Below are positions 8,726 through 17,084 of a stretch of 64,000 nt of DNA, in pieces. Under the pieces are notes generated by a model, which made no database searches, was not told where the DNA came from, and worked only from the letters and a program-made list of their open reading frames with translations. The first letter of the stretch is position 1, and each line of letters begins with the position of its first letter. This DNA comes from Planotetraspora silvatica (GTDB lineage Bacteria; Actinomycetota; Actinomycetes; Streptosporangiales; Streptosporangiaceae), in contig NZ_BOOQ01000007.1 in NCBI RefSeq assembly GCF_016863315.1, positions 124,001-188,000 on the forward strand, given 5' to 3'. A program made the translations under genes and the position numbers.

Positions 8726-9238
8726 ATGATTGGCGTCGTGATCGAAACGTCAGCGCCGGAACCCCGGCCGTGGAGCCGGTACGCCCTCACGATCGCCGGT
8801 CTCGCGGTCGTGTTCGGCGGGGGAATCTGGCTCAGGGACGTCTGCGATCTTCCTGAGCACATCTGGAGTGCCGGGATCGTGGCGACTGGGGGCTACATGA
8901 TCGCCCACCCGTTTCTCGCCCTCGGATACGCCGTCGGCGGGAGTCCGATGCTGACCGTCCCGGTCGTCTGGTCCCTCTGGCGCGAACTCCGGACGACCTG
9001 GACGCTGAGGAACCGCCTGGCTCTCTACCTCGTCCTTCTCGGCATCGCGGCGGCGACGGCGCTCACGGCGGCTCTCACGCTTTCCGGCGAGGACACTCCG
9101 ACCGGCTTCCTGTACTACCTGGCCCTGGGGGTGTTCCTGGCCACCGCGCTGCCTGGTGCGGGTGGGCTCGTGCACGTCCTGTTCGCCTGGCGCGTGGACC
9201 GCAAGGCCGGGGTCGGCGCGGCAGAGCCCACGATGTGA
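8726..9238 (+). CDS. Small integral membrane protein
   Basis: A 170-residue protein with about four hydrophobic helices: YALTIAGLAVVFGGGIWL, a segment around IVATGGYMIAHPFLALGYAV, LALYLVLLGIAAATALTAAL, and YYLALGVFLATALPG with GLVHVLFAW. ATG 8726 or GTG 8738 could start it; neither has a good ribosome site. I recognise no family. It diverges from the YciI gene with about 100 bases between. Confidence 0.55.
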   Translation: MIGVVIETSAPEPRPWSRYALTIAGLAVVFGGGIWLRDVCDLPEHIWSAGIVATGGYMIAHPFLALGYAVGGSPMLTVPVVWSLWRELRTTWTLRNRLALYLVLLGIAAATALTAALTLSGEDTPTGFLYYLALGVFLATALPGAGGLVHVLFAWRVDRKAGVGAAEPTM

Positions 9239-9305
9239 CCTGATGTGGCCTGGCCAGCATGTGGCCTGGCCGGGGTCGGCCAGGCCACACACACGACTCG
9301 GACGG

Positions 9306-9598
9306 CTAACGCGCGGAGGCGGAGATCACCTCGGACACCAGCGCGGGCGAGGTGACCTGGCGGACGTACTCCGGCCGGCGCAGCTCCCCGCCCATGAACG
9401 GATACGGGTTGCGGTGGACGGCGGGACTCGCGACCGGATCGACGAGACCGCCGCGCGGGTCGCCTCGACCGCGCTGAGGGTCGGCGTCAGGCCGCCGTCG
9501 AAGAGCGCCGAGCACAGCTCGACCCGATGCGCACCGGCACGTTCGGCCGCCAGCGCGCCCGCCGTGCTGTCGATGCAGATCTCGTACGTGAGGCTCAT
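9306..9598 (-). pseudogene. cutC: Decayed copper homeostasis protein CutC
   Basis: The start is intact: ATG 9598 overlaps the asparaginase stop as ATGA, and the first ~50 residues (TYEICIDSTAGALAAERAGA, then HRVELCSALFDGGLTPTLSA) match the CutC N-terminus. The frame then breaks near 9440-9460. A different frame gives an ending FMGGELRRPEYVRQVT...LVSEVIS, which fits the CutC C-terminus. Intact CutC is roughly 230-250 residues, so about 150 middle residues are gone: an internal deletion plus frame change. It belongs to the transporter-asparaginase operon as its last, dead member. The N-terminal match is clear; the C-terminal match is my inference. Confidence 0.6.
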
Positions 9599-10545
9599 GA
9601 TTCCCCCGAGGCGTGGATCTCGCCGACCGGGATTCCCCCGCCCAGCACCGGAACAGTCGCGAACTCCGCGGCCGGCGTGACGTCTCCGCCCGCCGCCCGC
9701 AGCGTCGCCAGAGCGATCGCGGTCGTGGCACGCGGGCTCCCGTCGATGACCTTGACCGCCGCCGCGTGCCCCGAGGCGAGCGCGACGACGAGCACCCCTT
9801 CGGCCCCGCCCTTCGCCACCGCGCCCGGCAGCGCCCGCATGAGCGAGGTGTTCACGTGACCGGTCCCGCCGACGTACTCGGGGTGTTCGCGCATCGCGTC
9901 CGCGACCGCCCGCGGCGCCGTCCCCGGCTCGGCGAGCACCATGGCCTGTACGGCTCTCGCCAGACCCTCCAGCGAGATGCCGAACAGCGGCGCGCCGCAA
10001 CCGTCGACGGCGACGTGGGCCGCCTTCTCTCCCGACAGCTCCTCGACGACCGCGCGGACCCGCTGCTGGACGGGATGGCCGGGGTCGAGGTAGGAGTCGA
10101 CGGCCCAGCCGGAGACCGCCGACGCGGCGAGCATCGCGGCGTGCTTGCCCGAGCAGTTCATCCGCTCACGCGACGGTCCCCGGCTGCCTCGGATCAGCGT
10201 GTGCCGGGTGGCCTCGTCCTCCGGCCAGTCGGTGGGGCAGCCCAGGGCGTCGAATCCGAGCCCGGCCTCGGCCAGAATCTCGGAGACCAGCCGCACGTGG
10301 AAGTCCTCACCCGTGTGGCTTCCCGCCGCGATCGCCAGGCGCGGGCCGTACAGGTCGGCGCCGGAGAGCAGGCAGGCGAGCGCCTGGAACGGCTTGGCGG
10401 ACGAGCGCGGCAACACCGGCGCGCCGACCTGGCCGCGCGCGACGGCGGTGCGGCCGTCGGGCGTGAGAGCGACGGCGCTGCCGAAGTGCACGCTCTCCAC
10501 GAACCCCGACCGCACCACCTCGGCGAGCGGGACGAACTCAGACAC
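9595..10545 (-). CDS. Asparaginase (Asparaginase_II family)
   Basis: A 316-residue protein of the thermolabile, type-II-like asparaginase family found in actinobacteria and Rhizobium, which hydrolyses asparagine to aspartate and ammonia. GTG 10545 has AAGGAGG seven bases upstream and overlaps the gluD end by eight bases. Family blocks visible are PRSSAKPFQALACL near residue 46, AAGSHTGEDFHV, the NCSGKHAAML block and DGCGAPLFGISLEGLAR. There is no signal peptide. Being coupled to a glutamate-type ABC transporter suggests that uptake and deamidation of acidic amino acids or amides work together. Confidence 0.9.
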   Translation of the reverse strand: MSEFVPLAEVVRSGFVESVHFGSAVALTPDGRTAVARGQVGAPVLPRSSAKPFQALACLLSGADLYGPRLAIAAGSHTGEDFHVRLVSEILAEAGLGFDALGCPTDWPEDEATRHTLIRGSRGPSRERMNCSGKHAAMLAASAVSGWAVDSYLDPGHPVQQRVRAVVEELSGEKAAHVAVDGCGAPLFGISLEGLARAVQAMVLAEPGTAPRAVADAMREHPEYVGGTGHVNTSLMRALPGAVAKGGAEGVLVVALASGHAAAVKVIDGSPRATTAIALATLRAAGGDVTPAAEFATVPVLGGGIPVGEIHASGES

Positions 10546-11347
10546 GGAACAGCCTCCTTCGCGGCTGGCGCGCCTCGAGAGTGCGGGCCAGTTTGGACAG
10601 CGATGCGTTGACCACCAGATAGACCAGCGCGACGACGATGTAGGTCTGGATGAGCAGGCCGTTGTAGTTCGCCAGCACCTTGCCGCTGTAGAGCAGTTCG
10701 GCGTAGCTGACGACGAAGCCGAGCGAGGTGTCCTTCAGCAGCCCGACCGACTGGCTGACGATCGAGGGCAGGACGCGCCGGGCCGCCTGCGGCAGCACGA
10801 TCAGGCGCATGGTCTGCCCCTGCGTCAGCCCGACCGCGAGCCCGGCCTCGCTCTGGCCCCGCTCGATGGACAGGATTCCCGCCCGGAAGACCTCCGCGAA
10901 CAACGAGGCGTTCGAGACGGTCAGCGGCACGACGAGCTTCCAGAACAGGGGCAGGTCCAGGCCGTACCGGGGCAGCGCGAACAGCACGACGTAGACCAGC
11001 ACCAGTACGGGGATCGTCCGCACGGTCTCCACGTAGGCGGCCGACGGCATCCGGACCCACGGCCGCCGGGAAAGCCGCCCGAGCGCGAGTGCCAGGCCGG
11101 CCGCCATCGAGAGCGCGGCCGACACGACCGCCGCGAGCACGGTGGACCACAGCCCGCCGAGCAGGTAGCGCCACATCGGCCAGGTCGCGTACGGCTGCCA
11201 GCGGTCGGCGGCGAGCTGGCCGTTCGCGGCGAACTGGCGGACGGCGAGCGCCACCAGGCCCAGCAGGACGACCGCCCCTGCGATGGTCGCGATCCTGATC
11301 CTGCGGCGCGCCCGCGGGCCGGGCTCGTCGAACAACACGTTGCTCAC
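10538..11347 (-). CDS. gluD: Amino-acid ABC transporter permease (GluD type)
   Basis: A 269-residue membrane protein with a HisM/GlnP-type binding-protein-dependent permease fold. A short cytosolic N-terminus is followed by a first helix (IATIAGAVVLLGLVALAV) and then the permease core. The EAA-like loop for contact with the ATPase reads EVFRAGILSIERGQSEAGLA-VGLTQGQTMRLIVLPQAARR. GTG 11347 overlaps the gluC stop by four bases. It pairs with GluC to form the channel for an acidic or polar amino acid. Confidence 0.88.
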   Translation of the reverse strand: MSNVLFDEPGPRARRRIRIATIAGAVVLLGLVALAVRQFAANGQLAADRWQPYATWPMWRYLLGGLWSTVLAAVVSAALSMAAGLALALGRLSRRPWVRMPSAAYVETVRTIPVLVLVYVVLFALPRYGLDLPLFWKLVVPLTVSNASLFAEVFRAGILSIERGQSEAGLAVGLTQGQTMRLIVLPQAARRVLPSIVSQSVGLLKDTSLGFVVSYAELLYSGKVLANYNGLLIQTYIVVALVYLVVNASLSKLARTLEARQPRRRLFRV

Positions 11348-11988
11348 CGGACCACCGCCAGTCGGCGTTCGAGCCGGCCGGTCACCAAGCCGGCGCAGGC
11401 CGCGACGACCGCGTAGGCCAGGCCGGCGCCCACGAAGATCGGAATGGGCTGGGCCTCCAGGAGATTGACCCGGTTGGCGGCGGCCGTCAGTTCGACGACG
11501 CCGACCGCCGCCGCGAGCGAGGTGTTCATCGTCAGGGCGATGAAGATGTTCCCGATCGGCTGGATGACCGTCCGCAGCGCCTGGGGCAGGACCACGTGCC
11601 GCAGGGACTGGCCGAAGGTCAGCCCGAGCGCCCGAGCCGCCTCACCCTGACCTGAGGCGACCGCGTTGACGCCGGACCGCAGCGCCTCGGCGATGTAGGC
11701 GCCCTCGTAGAGCGCGATGACGACGGTGGCCGTGACCTGGAGGCCGGCCTGCAGGCCGATCTCCGGCAGGCCGAAGACCGCGAGGACCAGCAGGACGAGG
11801 AGCGGCAGGTTCTGCAGGGTCTCCACGTAGGCCGTGCCGATCCCGCGCAGGACGGGGACCGGGCTGACCCGCATGGCGGCGATCAGCAGACCCACGACCG
11901 CGGCGCCGGCGAACGACGCCGCGGTCAGTTGGAGGGTCACGATCAGCCCCTGCCAGAACTCGGGCAGGTGATCGAGGAACGCGGACAT
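11344..11988 (-). CDS. gluC: Amino-acid ABC transporter permease (GluC type)
   Basis: A 214-residue permease subunit with five predicted helices. Its loop reads EALRSGVNAVASGQGEAARA-LGLTFGQSLRHVVLPQALR. ATG 11988 shares one base with the stop of gluB, so translation is likely coupled. This is the first of two permease genes, the usual GluABCD arrangement. Confidence 0.88.
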   Translation of the reverse strand: MSAFLDHLPEFWQGLIVTLQLTAASFAGAAVVGLLIAAMRVSPVPVLRGIGTAYVETLQNLPLLVLLVLAVFGLPEIGLQAGLQVTATVVIALYEGAYIAEALRSGVNAVASGQGEAARALGLTFGQSLRHVVLPQALRTVIQPIGNIFIALTMNTSLAAAVGVVELTAAANRVNLLEAQPIPIFVGAGLAYAVVAACAGLVTGRLERRLAVVR

Positions 11989-12920
11989 CAGGAACCCGGA
12001 ACCGATCCGATCTGCGGCGGAGTCGGGGCCTCACCCTGCACGACCGTGCCGAGGGAGCCCTTCCAGATCTGCTGCCAGACGCCCTGGCCCTGGATCTTCG
12101 TGAGCCAGTCGTTGACGAACTTCTTGAACTGGTCGTCGCCGTGCTTCAGGCCGATGCCGTACGGGTCGGTCGTGAACGGCGAGCCGACGACCTGGATCGA
12201 CGGGTCCTTCTGGGCGTCGGCGACGAGGAGCGTCTCGTCCTGGACGTAGGCGACGCCGCGGTCCTGCTTGAGCGCCTGGACGCACTCGGGGTCGCTGCCG
12301 AACGTCACGATCGTTGCCTGCGGGGCGAGCTTCTTGATGGCCGTGATCGCGGGGGTGTTGGCGCCGGCGATGACGGTCTTGCCGTTCAGGTCCTCCGGCT
12401 TGGCGATCCCCGCCGCACCCTTCTTCACCGCGATGGACAGGCCCGAGGAGTAGTACGGCCCGGCGAAGGCGACCTGCGCGGCCCGCTCCGGAGTGATCGT
12501 GTACGTCTGGAAGACGACGTCTACGGTGCCGTTGCTCAGCAGCGCCTCACGGGTCTCGGACGCCGCGTTGACGATCTTCACCTTGGGCTGGCCGATGATG
12601 TACTTCGCCAGGGCCTTGCCCATGTCGGCGTCGAACCCCTCGACCTCGCCGGTCGTCGGGTTCTGCTGGGACAGCAGCGGCGCGTCGAGCGAACCGCCGA
12701 CGATCAGCTCGCCGCGCTGCTTGATCTTCTCCATCGTCGAGCCGGGCAGGATCTCGGCGGCCGAGGCGACCGGAGCCTGCGCGATCACGCCGTTGTCCTT
12801 GGGTGCGCCCGGCACCGCCGAGCTCGTCGAGTCCGTTCCGGAACAGGCCGCCGAAAGGCCGACCATCGACACGGCGGCGACAGCGGCCACCCGCCTCATG
12901 GACACCATCGGGCCCACCAT
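11988..12920 (-). CDS. gluB: Amino-acid ABC transporter substrate-binding lipoprotein (GluB type)
   Basis: A 310-residue polar-amino-acid binding protein. The signal ends in a lipobox (VGLSAAC), so the mature protein should be lipid-anchored outside the membrane. SBP family 3 features are GELIVGG near the start, NPTTGEVEGFDADMGKALAK, and TPERAAQVAFAGPYYSSGLS. The start is uncertain: ATG 12920, 12908 and 12899 are all in frame, with AAAGGA upstream of the first. It gives the operon its specificity; by relation to GluB the ligand is probably glutamate or a similar amino acid. Confidence 0.88.
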   Translation of the reverse strand: MVGPMVSMRRVAAVAAVSMVGLSAACSGTDSTSSAVPGAPKDNGVIAQAPVASAAEILPGSTMEKIKQRGELIVGGSLDAPLLSQQNPTTGEVEGFDADMGKALAKYIIGQPKVKIVNAASETREALLSNGTVDVVFQTYTITPERAAQVAFAGPYYSSGLSIAVKKGAAGIAKPEDLNGKTVIAGANTPAITAIKKLAPQATIVTFGSDPECVQALKQDRGVAYVQDETLLVADAQKDPSIQVVGSPFTTDPYGIGLKHGDDQFKKFVNDWLTKIQGQGVWQQIWKGSLGTVVQGEAPTPPQIGSVPGS

Positions 12921-12929
12921 CCTTTGCGA

Positions 12930-13658
12930 TCAGTGTGTGAGTACCTTGGCCAGGAAGCTCCTGGCCCGGTCCGTCGTGGGAGATTCGAAGAAGGCGTTCG
13001 GCTCCGCCATTTCGACGATCTGGCCGTCGTCCATGAAGACCACCCGGTCGGCGGCCCTGCGGGCGAAGCCCATCTCGTGGGTGACGACGACCATGGTCAT
13101 GCCGTCGGCGGCGAGCTGGACCATGACGTCCAGGACCTCGCCGACCATCTCGGGGTCCAGGGCCGAGGTCGGCTCGTCGAAGAGCATCACCTTGGGCCGC
13201 ATGGCGAGCGCCCGCGCGATGGCCGCCCGCTGCTGTTGCCCGCCGGAAAGCTGCCCGGGCATCTTGCCGGCCTGCTCGGCGATTCCGACGCGGGCCAGCA
13301 GGTCCCGGGCGGTCTTCTCCGCTTCGGCACGGCTGAGGCCGCGCACCTTCATCGGCGCGAGCATCACGTTGTCCAGCACGGTCTTGTGCTGGAAGAGGTT
13401 GAACGACTGGAAGACCATCCCGACGTCGGCCCTGAGCCGGGCCAGTTCGCGGCCCTCCACGGGGGCGGGCACACCGTCGATGAGGATCTCGCCGGAACCG
13501 GCGGACTCCAGCCGGTTGAGGCAGCGGCACAGCGTGGACTTGCCGGACCCTGATGGACCGATCACCACGACGACCTCTCCTTGGGCCACGTGAAGATCGA
13601 TGTCGCGCAACACGTGGTGTTCACCGAACCACTTGTTGAGCCCTTGAACTCGAATCAT
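12930..13658 (-). CDS. gluA: Amino-acid ABC transporter ATP-binding protein (GluA type)
   Basis: A 242-residue ABC ATPase with Walker [10 protein letters not shown], the Q-loop in [17 protein letters not shown], signature [15 protein letters not shown], Walker [15 protein letters not shown] and switch His in [12 protein letters not shown] 13658 is taken for its AAGAAG six bases upstream; ATG 13664 is equally in frame. It is the first gene of the operon gluA-gluB-gluC-gluD-asparaginase-cutC remnant, transcribed away from the ROK regulator. Confidence 0.92.
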   Translation of the reverse strand: MIRVQGLNKWFGEHHVLRDIDLHVAQGEVVVVIGPSGSGKSTLCRCLNRLESAGSGEILIDGVPAPVEGRELARLRADVGMVFQSFNLFQHKTVLDNVMLAPMKVRGLSRAEAEKTARDLLARVGIAEQAGKMPGQLSGGQQQRAAIARALAMRPKVMLFDEPTSALDPEMVGEVLDVMVQLAADGMTMVVVTHEMGFARRAADRVVFMDDGQIVEMAEPNAFFESPTTDRARSFLAKVLTH

Positions 13659-13762
13659 CGCCATCTTCTTTCGAAATCGAAGATAAAGCGGACCGTAATG
13701 GATGATTCTGGCGTAGGTCAACGTGTTGCCGTACAAAGTTAACCCGTGGTATTCCTCTGTCC

Positions 13763-14905
13763 ATGTCAGGCAAAGAGAGGTTGCCGGTGCGGGGTGCGCA
13801 AGGCGATCTCCTGCGCCTCATCGCCGGCGGGCACGCCGAGTCGCGGGCGGAGTTGGCCCGTCTCTCCGGCCTGGCGGCGTCGAGCGTCTCCCTGCGCGTC
13901 GAGGAACTGATCGGGAGCGGCCTCCTCGTCGAAGAGGGATCGGTCAGTTCGCGCGGCGGCCGGCGCCCGAGAAGGCTCCGGGTCAGTCCCACCGCGGGCG
14001 TGCTCGCGGTGGCCGACCTAGGGGGGCACCACGCGCGTCTCGGCCTGCTCGACCTCAGCGGCACTCCTCTGGTCGTCGAGGAGCGTCCCTGTGAGATCGC
14101 CCTGGGGCCGGAGGCGACTCTGAACTGGATCGCGGCGTCGTTCGACGACCTGCTGGCGACCCACGGACCGGCTGGGGTCCCTCTGCGCGGGATCGCCATC
14201 GGCCTCCCCGGGCCCGTGGATCCGGCCAGCGGTCGTGTCGTGTCGCCCTCGCGGATGCCCGGGTGGAACAACTTCCCCGTCGCCGAGCACCTCGGCGCTC
14301 ACTACGACCTGCCGGTGCTCGTCGAGAACGACGCCAATCTCCTGGCCGTGGGGGAGGCCCGCGCCTGGCCGGGCTGCGAGACCGTCTTGGTGCTGAAGGC
14401 CGGCAGCGGCATCGGCTGCGGAGTGATCGTCAACGGCGTCCTGCATCGCGGGCGCGGCGCGGCCGGCGACATCAGCCACGTCCGCGTCAGTTCGGACTCG
14501 TCGGTCACGTGCTCGTGCGGCCACCTCGACTGCCTGGAGGCCTACGCCAGCGGGGCCGCGCTGATGAGCGTCCTCGCCGAGCAGGGGATCGCCGTGGGGC
14601 GGCCCTCCGACGTCGTCGCCCTGGTGGACGACGGCATTCCGGAGGCGACCGCCCTGGTGAGGAACGCCGGCCGCCTCATCGGCGAGGTGCTCACCGTCCT
14701 GGTGAACTTCATCAACCCCGACGCCATCGTGGTCGGCGGCAGCCTGTCCAAGGCGGAGCCGCTCATCTCGGCCATCCGCGCCGCCGTGTACGAACGTTGT
14801 CTGCCCCTGGCCACCCGCGACCTCGAGATCGCCGTGACGCGCTCAGGTCCGGACGCGGCGCTGCTCGGCGCGGGCATCCTGCTCCTGGACGCCGTCCTCA
14901 GCTGA
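13763..14905 (+). CDS. ROK family transcriptional regulator
   Basis: A 380-residue ROK repressor: an N-terminal winged HTH ([22 protein letters not shown]) joined to a sugar-kinase-like domain with [23 protein letters not shown] and a glycine-rich [14 protein letters not shown]. The zinc-knuckle region [14 protein letters not shown] is intact. ROK regulators usually sense a sugar or sugar derivative and control adjacent genes. Here the divergent operon is an amino-acid transporter with asparaginase, so a nitrogen- or amino-sugar-linked effector is possible. The ~100-base region between them (13665-13762) should hold the operators; the only clear short palindrome I see is GTTAAC at 13738-13743. 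Confidence 0.9.
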   Translation: MSGKERLPVRGAQGDLLRLIAGGHAESRAELARLSGLAASSVSLRVEELIGSGLLVEEGSVSSRGGRRPRRLRVSPTAGVLAVADLGGHHARLGLLDLSGTPLVVEERPCEIALGPEATLNWIAASFDDLLATHGPAGVPLRGIAIGLPGPVDPASGRVVSPSRMPGWNNFPVAEHLGAHYDLPVLVENDANLLAVGEARAWPGCETVLVLKAGSGIGCGVIVNGVLHRGRGAAGDISHVRVSSDSSVTCSCGHLDCLEAYASGAALMSVLAEQGIAVGRPSDVVALVDDGIPEATALVRNAGRLIGEVLTVLVNFINPDAIVVGGSLSKAEPLISAIRAAVYERCLPLATRDLEIAVTRSGPDAALLGAGILLLDAVLS

Positions 14906-15271
14906 CCGGCCGTCGCCGGATCAGGTGCACGGCTTGTAGGCCAGGTGCACGGCTTGTTGGCCAGGTGCACGGCTTGTTTAGGCCCGGGCGGTCGTGCCGC
15001 CGCGGGGTCCCGGTCATCGCGGGGTCTTTCCGTCATCGCTCCGATCGCATCCGCCTCGCGGCTCGGCCGTACGGATCGAAAGCGAGTGGCGCGACGCCGA
15101 CCAGGTAGGAGAGCACGCTCACCCCTGGGTCGAGCCCTTTCCGTCGGCGTCCACGTCTTGATCGCCACGCGTGCGACGTGCACACGATCACCGGCTCGGT
15201 TGAGGACATCTCGGTCGCGCGGCGCGTATATCCGTGCCAGGCCGGTGCGATGAATTGCCCGTTGTGCTCCA
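14906..15271. other. Intergenic region without a supported gene
   Basis: About 370 bases between the ROK gene and the GntR promoter. Apart from the 20-base tandem repeat near its left end, only short frames with no family features are present. It may include the ROK terminator and decayed sequence. Confidence 0.4.
14921..14980 (+). repeat. Three 20-base tandem repeats
   Basis: The unit (T/C)CAGGTGCACGGCTTGTWGG is repeated exactly end to end at 14921, 14941 and 14961, with changes only at a few positions. Each unit contains the palindrome GTGCAC. It starts 16 bases after the ROK stop codon. Confidence 0.85.
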
Positions 15272-15324
15272 TTGACAGAATCTTCGTCCACTGCCAGAGT
15301 CACCAAGTGACTAGTTCACTTGGT
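15272..15324 (+). promoter_or_regulatory. Promoter with overlapping GntR operator
   Basis: TTGACA (15272-15277) and CAGAGT (15295-15300) are spaced by 17 bases. Directly after the -10 lies an inverted repeat with perfect nine-base arms, ACCAAGTGA (15302-15310) and TCACTTGGT (15316-15324), around CTAGT. The palindrome would cover the transcription start, the classic place for autorepression by the FadR/GntR-type protein encoded next. Confidence 0.7.
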
Positions 15325-15356
15325 CGTTTTTCGAACGCGAAATGGATGGCGGCAGC

Positions 15357-16055
15357 ATGACGGAGTACGACGCTCCGGTCTCCCCGTCGGTGAGACCGAG
15401 CCTCACCGACGGACTGATGACCCAGATCCTGGAGATCATCAGGCGGGACAACCTGAGTTACGGCGACGGACTCCCTACGGTGCGGGATCTGGCGAAACGG
15501 TTCTCCGTCACAGCCCCGACCGTTCGGGAGGCGCTCCGCGGTCTGCAGGCGACCGGCGCGGTCGAGTTGCGTCACGGCTCGGGTGTCTACGTGGGGGCCG
15601 GCGTCTCCCGGATGGTCCTCGCCAATCCCCATACGACGGGGATCTCCACGGAGGCGACCCTGCAGCTGGTCGAGGCCCGGTTGATGATCGAGCCCACCAT
15701 CGCCATGCGGGCGGCGCTGCACCGCACGTCGGACAATCTCGACCGGTTGCAGGCGGCACTCGCCACCGCTCTGCAGCCGCGCGACGCCGACCAGCCGGAG
15801 GCGCGGTTGAACTTCCACCGCGAGCTCGCCGCGGCGTCGGGCAACACCGTGATCTACGAGGTGATCGACTCACTGCTCGCCGTGCGGCGGCGGGAGCAGC
15901 GGGAGGTGCGGCGGATGTACGACCACCGCGCCGACTATGACCAGCACGTCGCCATCTTCGAGGCGGTGGCGGACCAGGACGCGGCGCGTGCCGGCGAGCT
16001 GACCCGCGCACACCTGACCGAGATCCGCAACGCGGTCGCCGCGCGCCTGTCCTGA
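15357..16055 (+). CDS. GntR family regulator, FCD (FadR-type) subfamily
   Basis: A 232-residue regulator. The N-terminal winged HTH reads YGDGLPTVRDLAKRFSVTAP followed by TVREALRGLQATGAVELRHG, and the C-terminal all-helical FCD domain has EARLMIEPTIAMRAAL and LNFHRELAAASGN. ATG 15357 follows a GGATGG-type site; ATG 15342 is in frame but without a site. It most likely represses itself through the palindrome at 15302-15324 and controls the creatininase-transporter operon, which begins 83 bases downstream on the same strand. FCD regulators usually bind small carboxylates or amino acids. Confidence 0.9.
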   Translation: MTEYDAPVSPSVRPSLTDGLMTQILEIIRRDNLSYGDGLPTVRDLAKRFSVTAPTVREALRGLQATGAVELRHGSGVYVGAGVSRMVLANPHTTGISTEATLQLVEARLMIEPTIAMRAALHRTSDNLDRLQAALATALQPRDADQPEARLNFHRELAAASGNTVIYEVIDSLLAVRRREQREVRRMYDHRADYDQHVAIFEAVADQDAARAGELTRAHLTEIRNAVAARLS

Positions 16056-16138
16056 CGCCGGCAGGTGGCCGGAGCCGGCGGTGACCGGCTCCGAACTCGG
16101 CGCGAGCACAGCTGTATCGATAGGACTGGAGAGACACA

Positions 16139-16987
16139 TTGGTAGGGGTAGGGCCGCAGAGGCAGAGTCGCCCTCGGGGGAGCGGTCATCTTCTCGCCGA
16201 GATGACATGGCCCGAAGTGGAAGCAGCCCGCGAAGTCGCGCCGCTGGTGATCGTGCCGCTCGGCTCGTGCGAGCAACACGGCCGCGGCATGGCCTTGCAG
16301 ACGGACACGGTCCGGGCGGTCGAGCTGGCGAAGTTGGTCGCCGAACGGATGGCGCCCCGCGCGGTGATCGCGCCGGAGACGACGGTCGGCCTGTCCGAGC
16401 ACCACATGGGCTTTCCCGGCACGCTCACGCTGTCGCCGGAGACGTTGCAGCAAGTCATCTATGAGATCGTCCACAGCCTCCATCGGCACGGCTGGCGCAA
16501 GGTGTTCCTCCTCAACGGGCACGGAGGCAACAACGCGGTGGTCGACATCGCGTCGATCCGCATCCGCGCCGACTTCCCTGACATGCACCTCGCCTCCAGC
16601 GGCATCTCCGCCCTGGTGCCGGACGTCATCAGCCAAGAGGGGGTCAGCGAGCTGCGCGGCCATTCCTGCGAGGTGGAGACTTCGCAGGCCCTGTACCTGG
16701 CGCCGGATCTGGTGCGGACGGAGAGCCTGGTGTCCGGAACGCATCGCCGTTCCGACCTCGATCCCGCGGGCCGGCTCAGCCGGATGCACCCCGCGATCCA
16801 TTTCCCCCAGCCCTACCACCGCCTCGATCCGAACGGTGCCCTCGGCGACGCCACCGTGGCGAGCGCCGAGTTCGGTGAACGACAGGTGAAGGCCGCCCTG
16901 GACCGGCTCACCTCGTTCCTCGAGCAGTTCATCGCCCTGCCGCTGCCCAGTTCGCCATCGGCGCCGGCCACGCCCCATTCCGTCTGA
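16139..16987 (+). CDS. Creatininase family amidohydrolase
   Basis: A 282-residue member of the creatininase/creatinine amidohydrolase family. It appears to start at TTG 16139, with GGAGAG about six bases upstream and no better start nearby. Metal-ligand motifs are all present: E and H in GSCEQHGRGMALQTDT (with the Asp), NGHGGNNAVVD, and a glutamate in HSCEVETSQALYLAP. The family opens lactams or cyclic amides; besides creatininase it includes enzymes acting on mycofactocin and formamidopyrimidine compounds. Because a polar amino-acid ABC transporter follows, the likely job is hydrolysis of an imported nitrogenous compound. The exact substrate is not readable. Confidence 0.88.
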   Translation: MVGVGPQRQSRPRGSGHLLAEMTWPEVEAAREVAPLVIVPLGSCEQHGRGMALQTDTVRAVELAKLVAERMAPRAVIAPETTVGLSEHHMGFPGTLTLSPETLQQVIYEIVHSLHRHGWRKVFLLNGHGGNNAVVDIASIRIRADFPDMHLASSGISALVPDVISQEGVSELRGHSCEVETSQALYLAPDLVRTESLVSGTHRRSDLDPAGRLSRMHPAIHFPQPYHRLDPNGALGDATVASAEFGERQVKAALDRLTSFLEQFIALPLPSSPSAPATPHSV

Positions 16988-17070
16988 GCATCGCCATTCC
17001 GTCTGAGCATCGACGACGGTTCCACGTCGGACACCCCGTCCATCACTTCGTCGGACACCCCGTCCATCAC
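16975..17070 (+). repeat. Two short tandem duplications behind the creatininase gene
   Basis: A 19-base unit containing the creatininase stop codon (16975-16993) is repeated at once at 16994-17012. A second, unrelated 22-base sequence CGTCGGACACCCCGTCCATC plus AC occurs at 17025-17046 and again at 17049-17070. Together they fill the gap before the binding-protein gene and look like recent slippage duplications. Confidence 0.85.
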
Positions 17071-17084
17071 CTCAAGGAGTCACC

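Noticed and set aside
14921-14980. Could the 20-base repeats be a CRISPR array?
   Set aside because: Units are directly adjacent with no spacers and there are only three; no cas genes are near.
15033-15272. A minus-strand frame of 79 codons in the gap before the GntR gene
   Set aside because: No ribosome site, Arg-rich composition and no recognisable motif.
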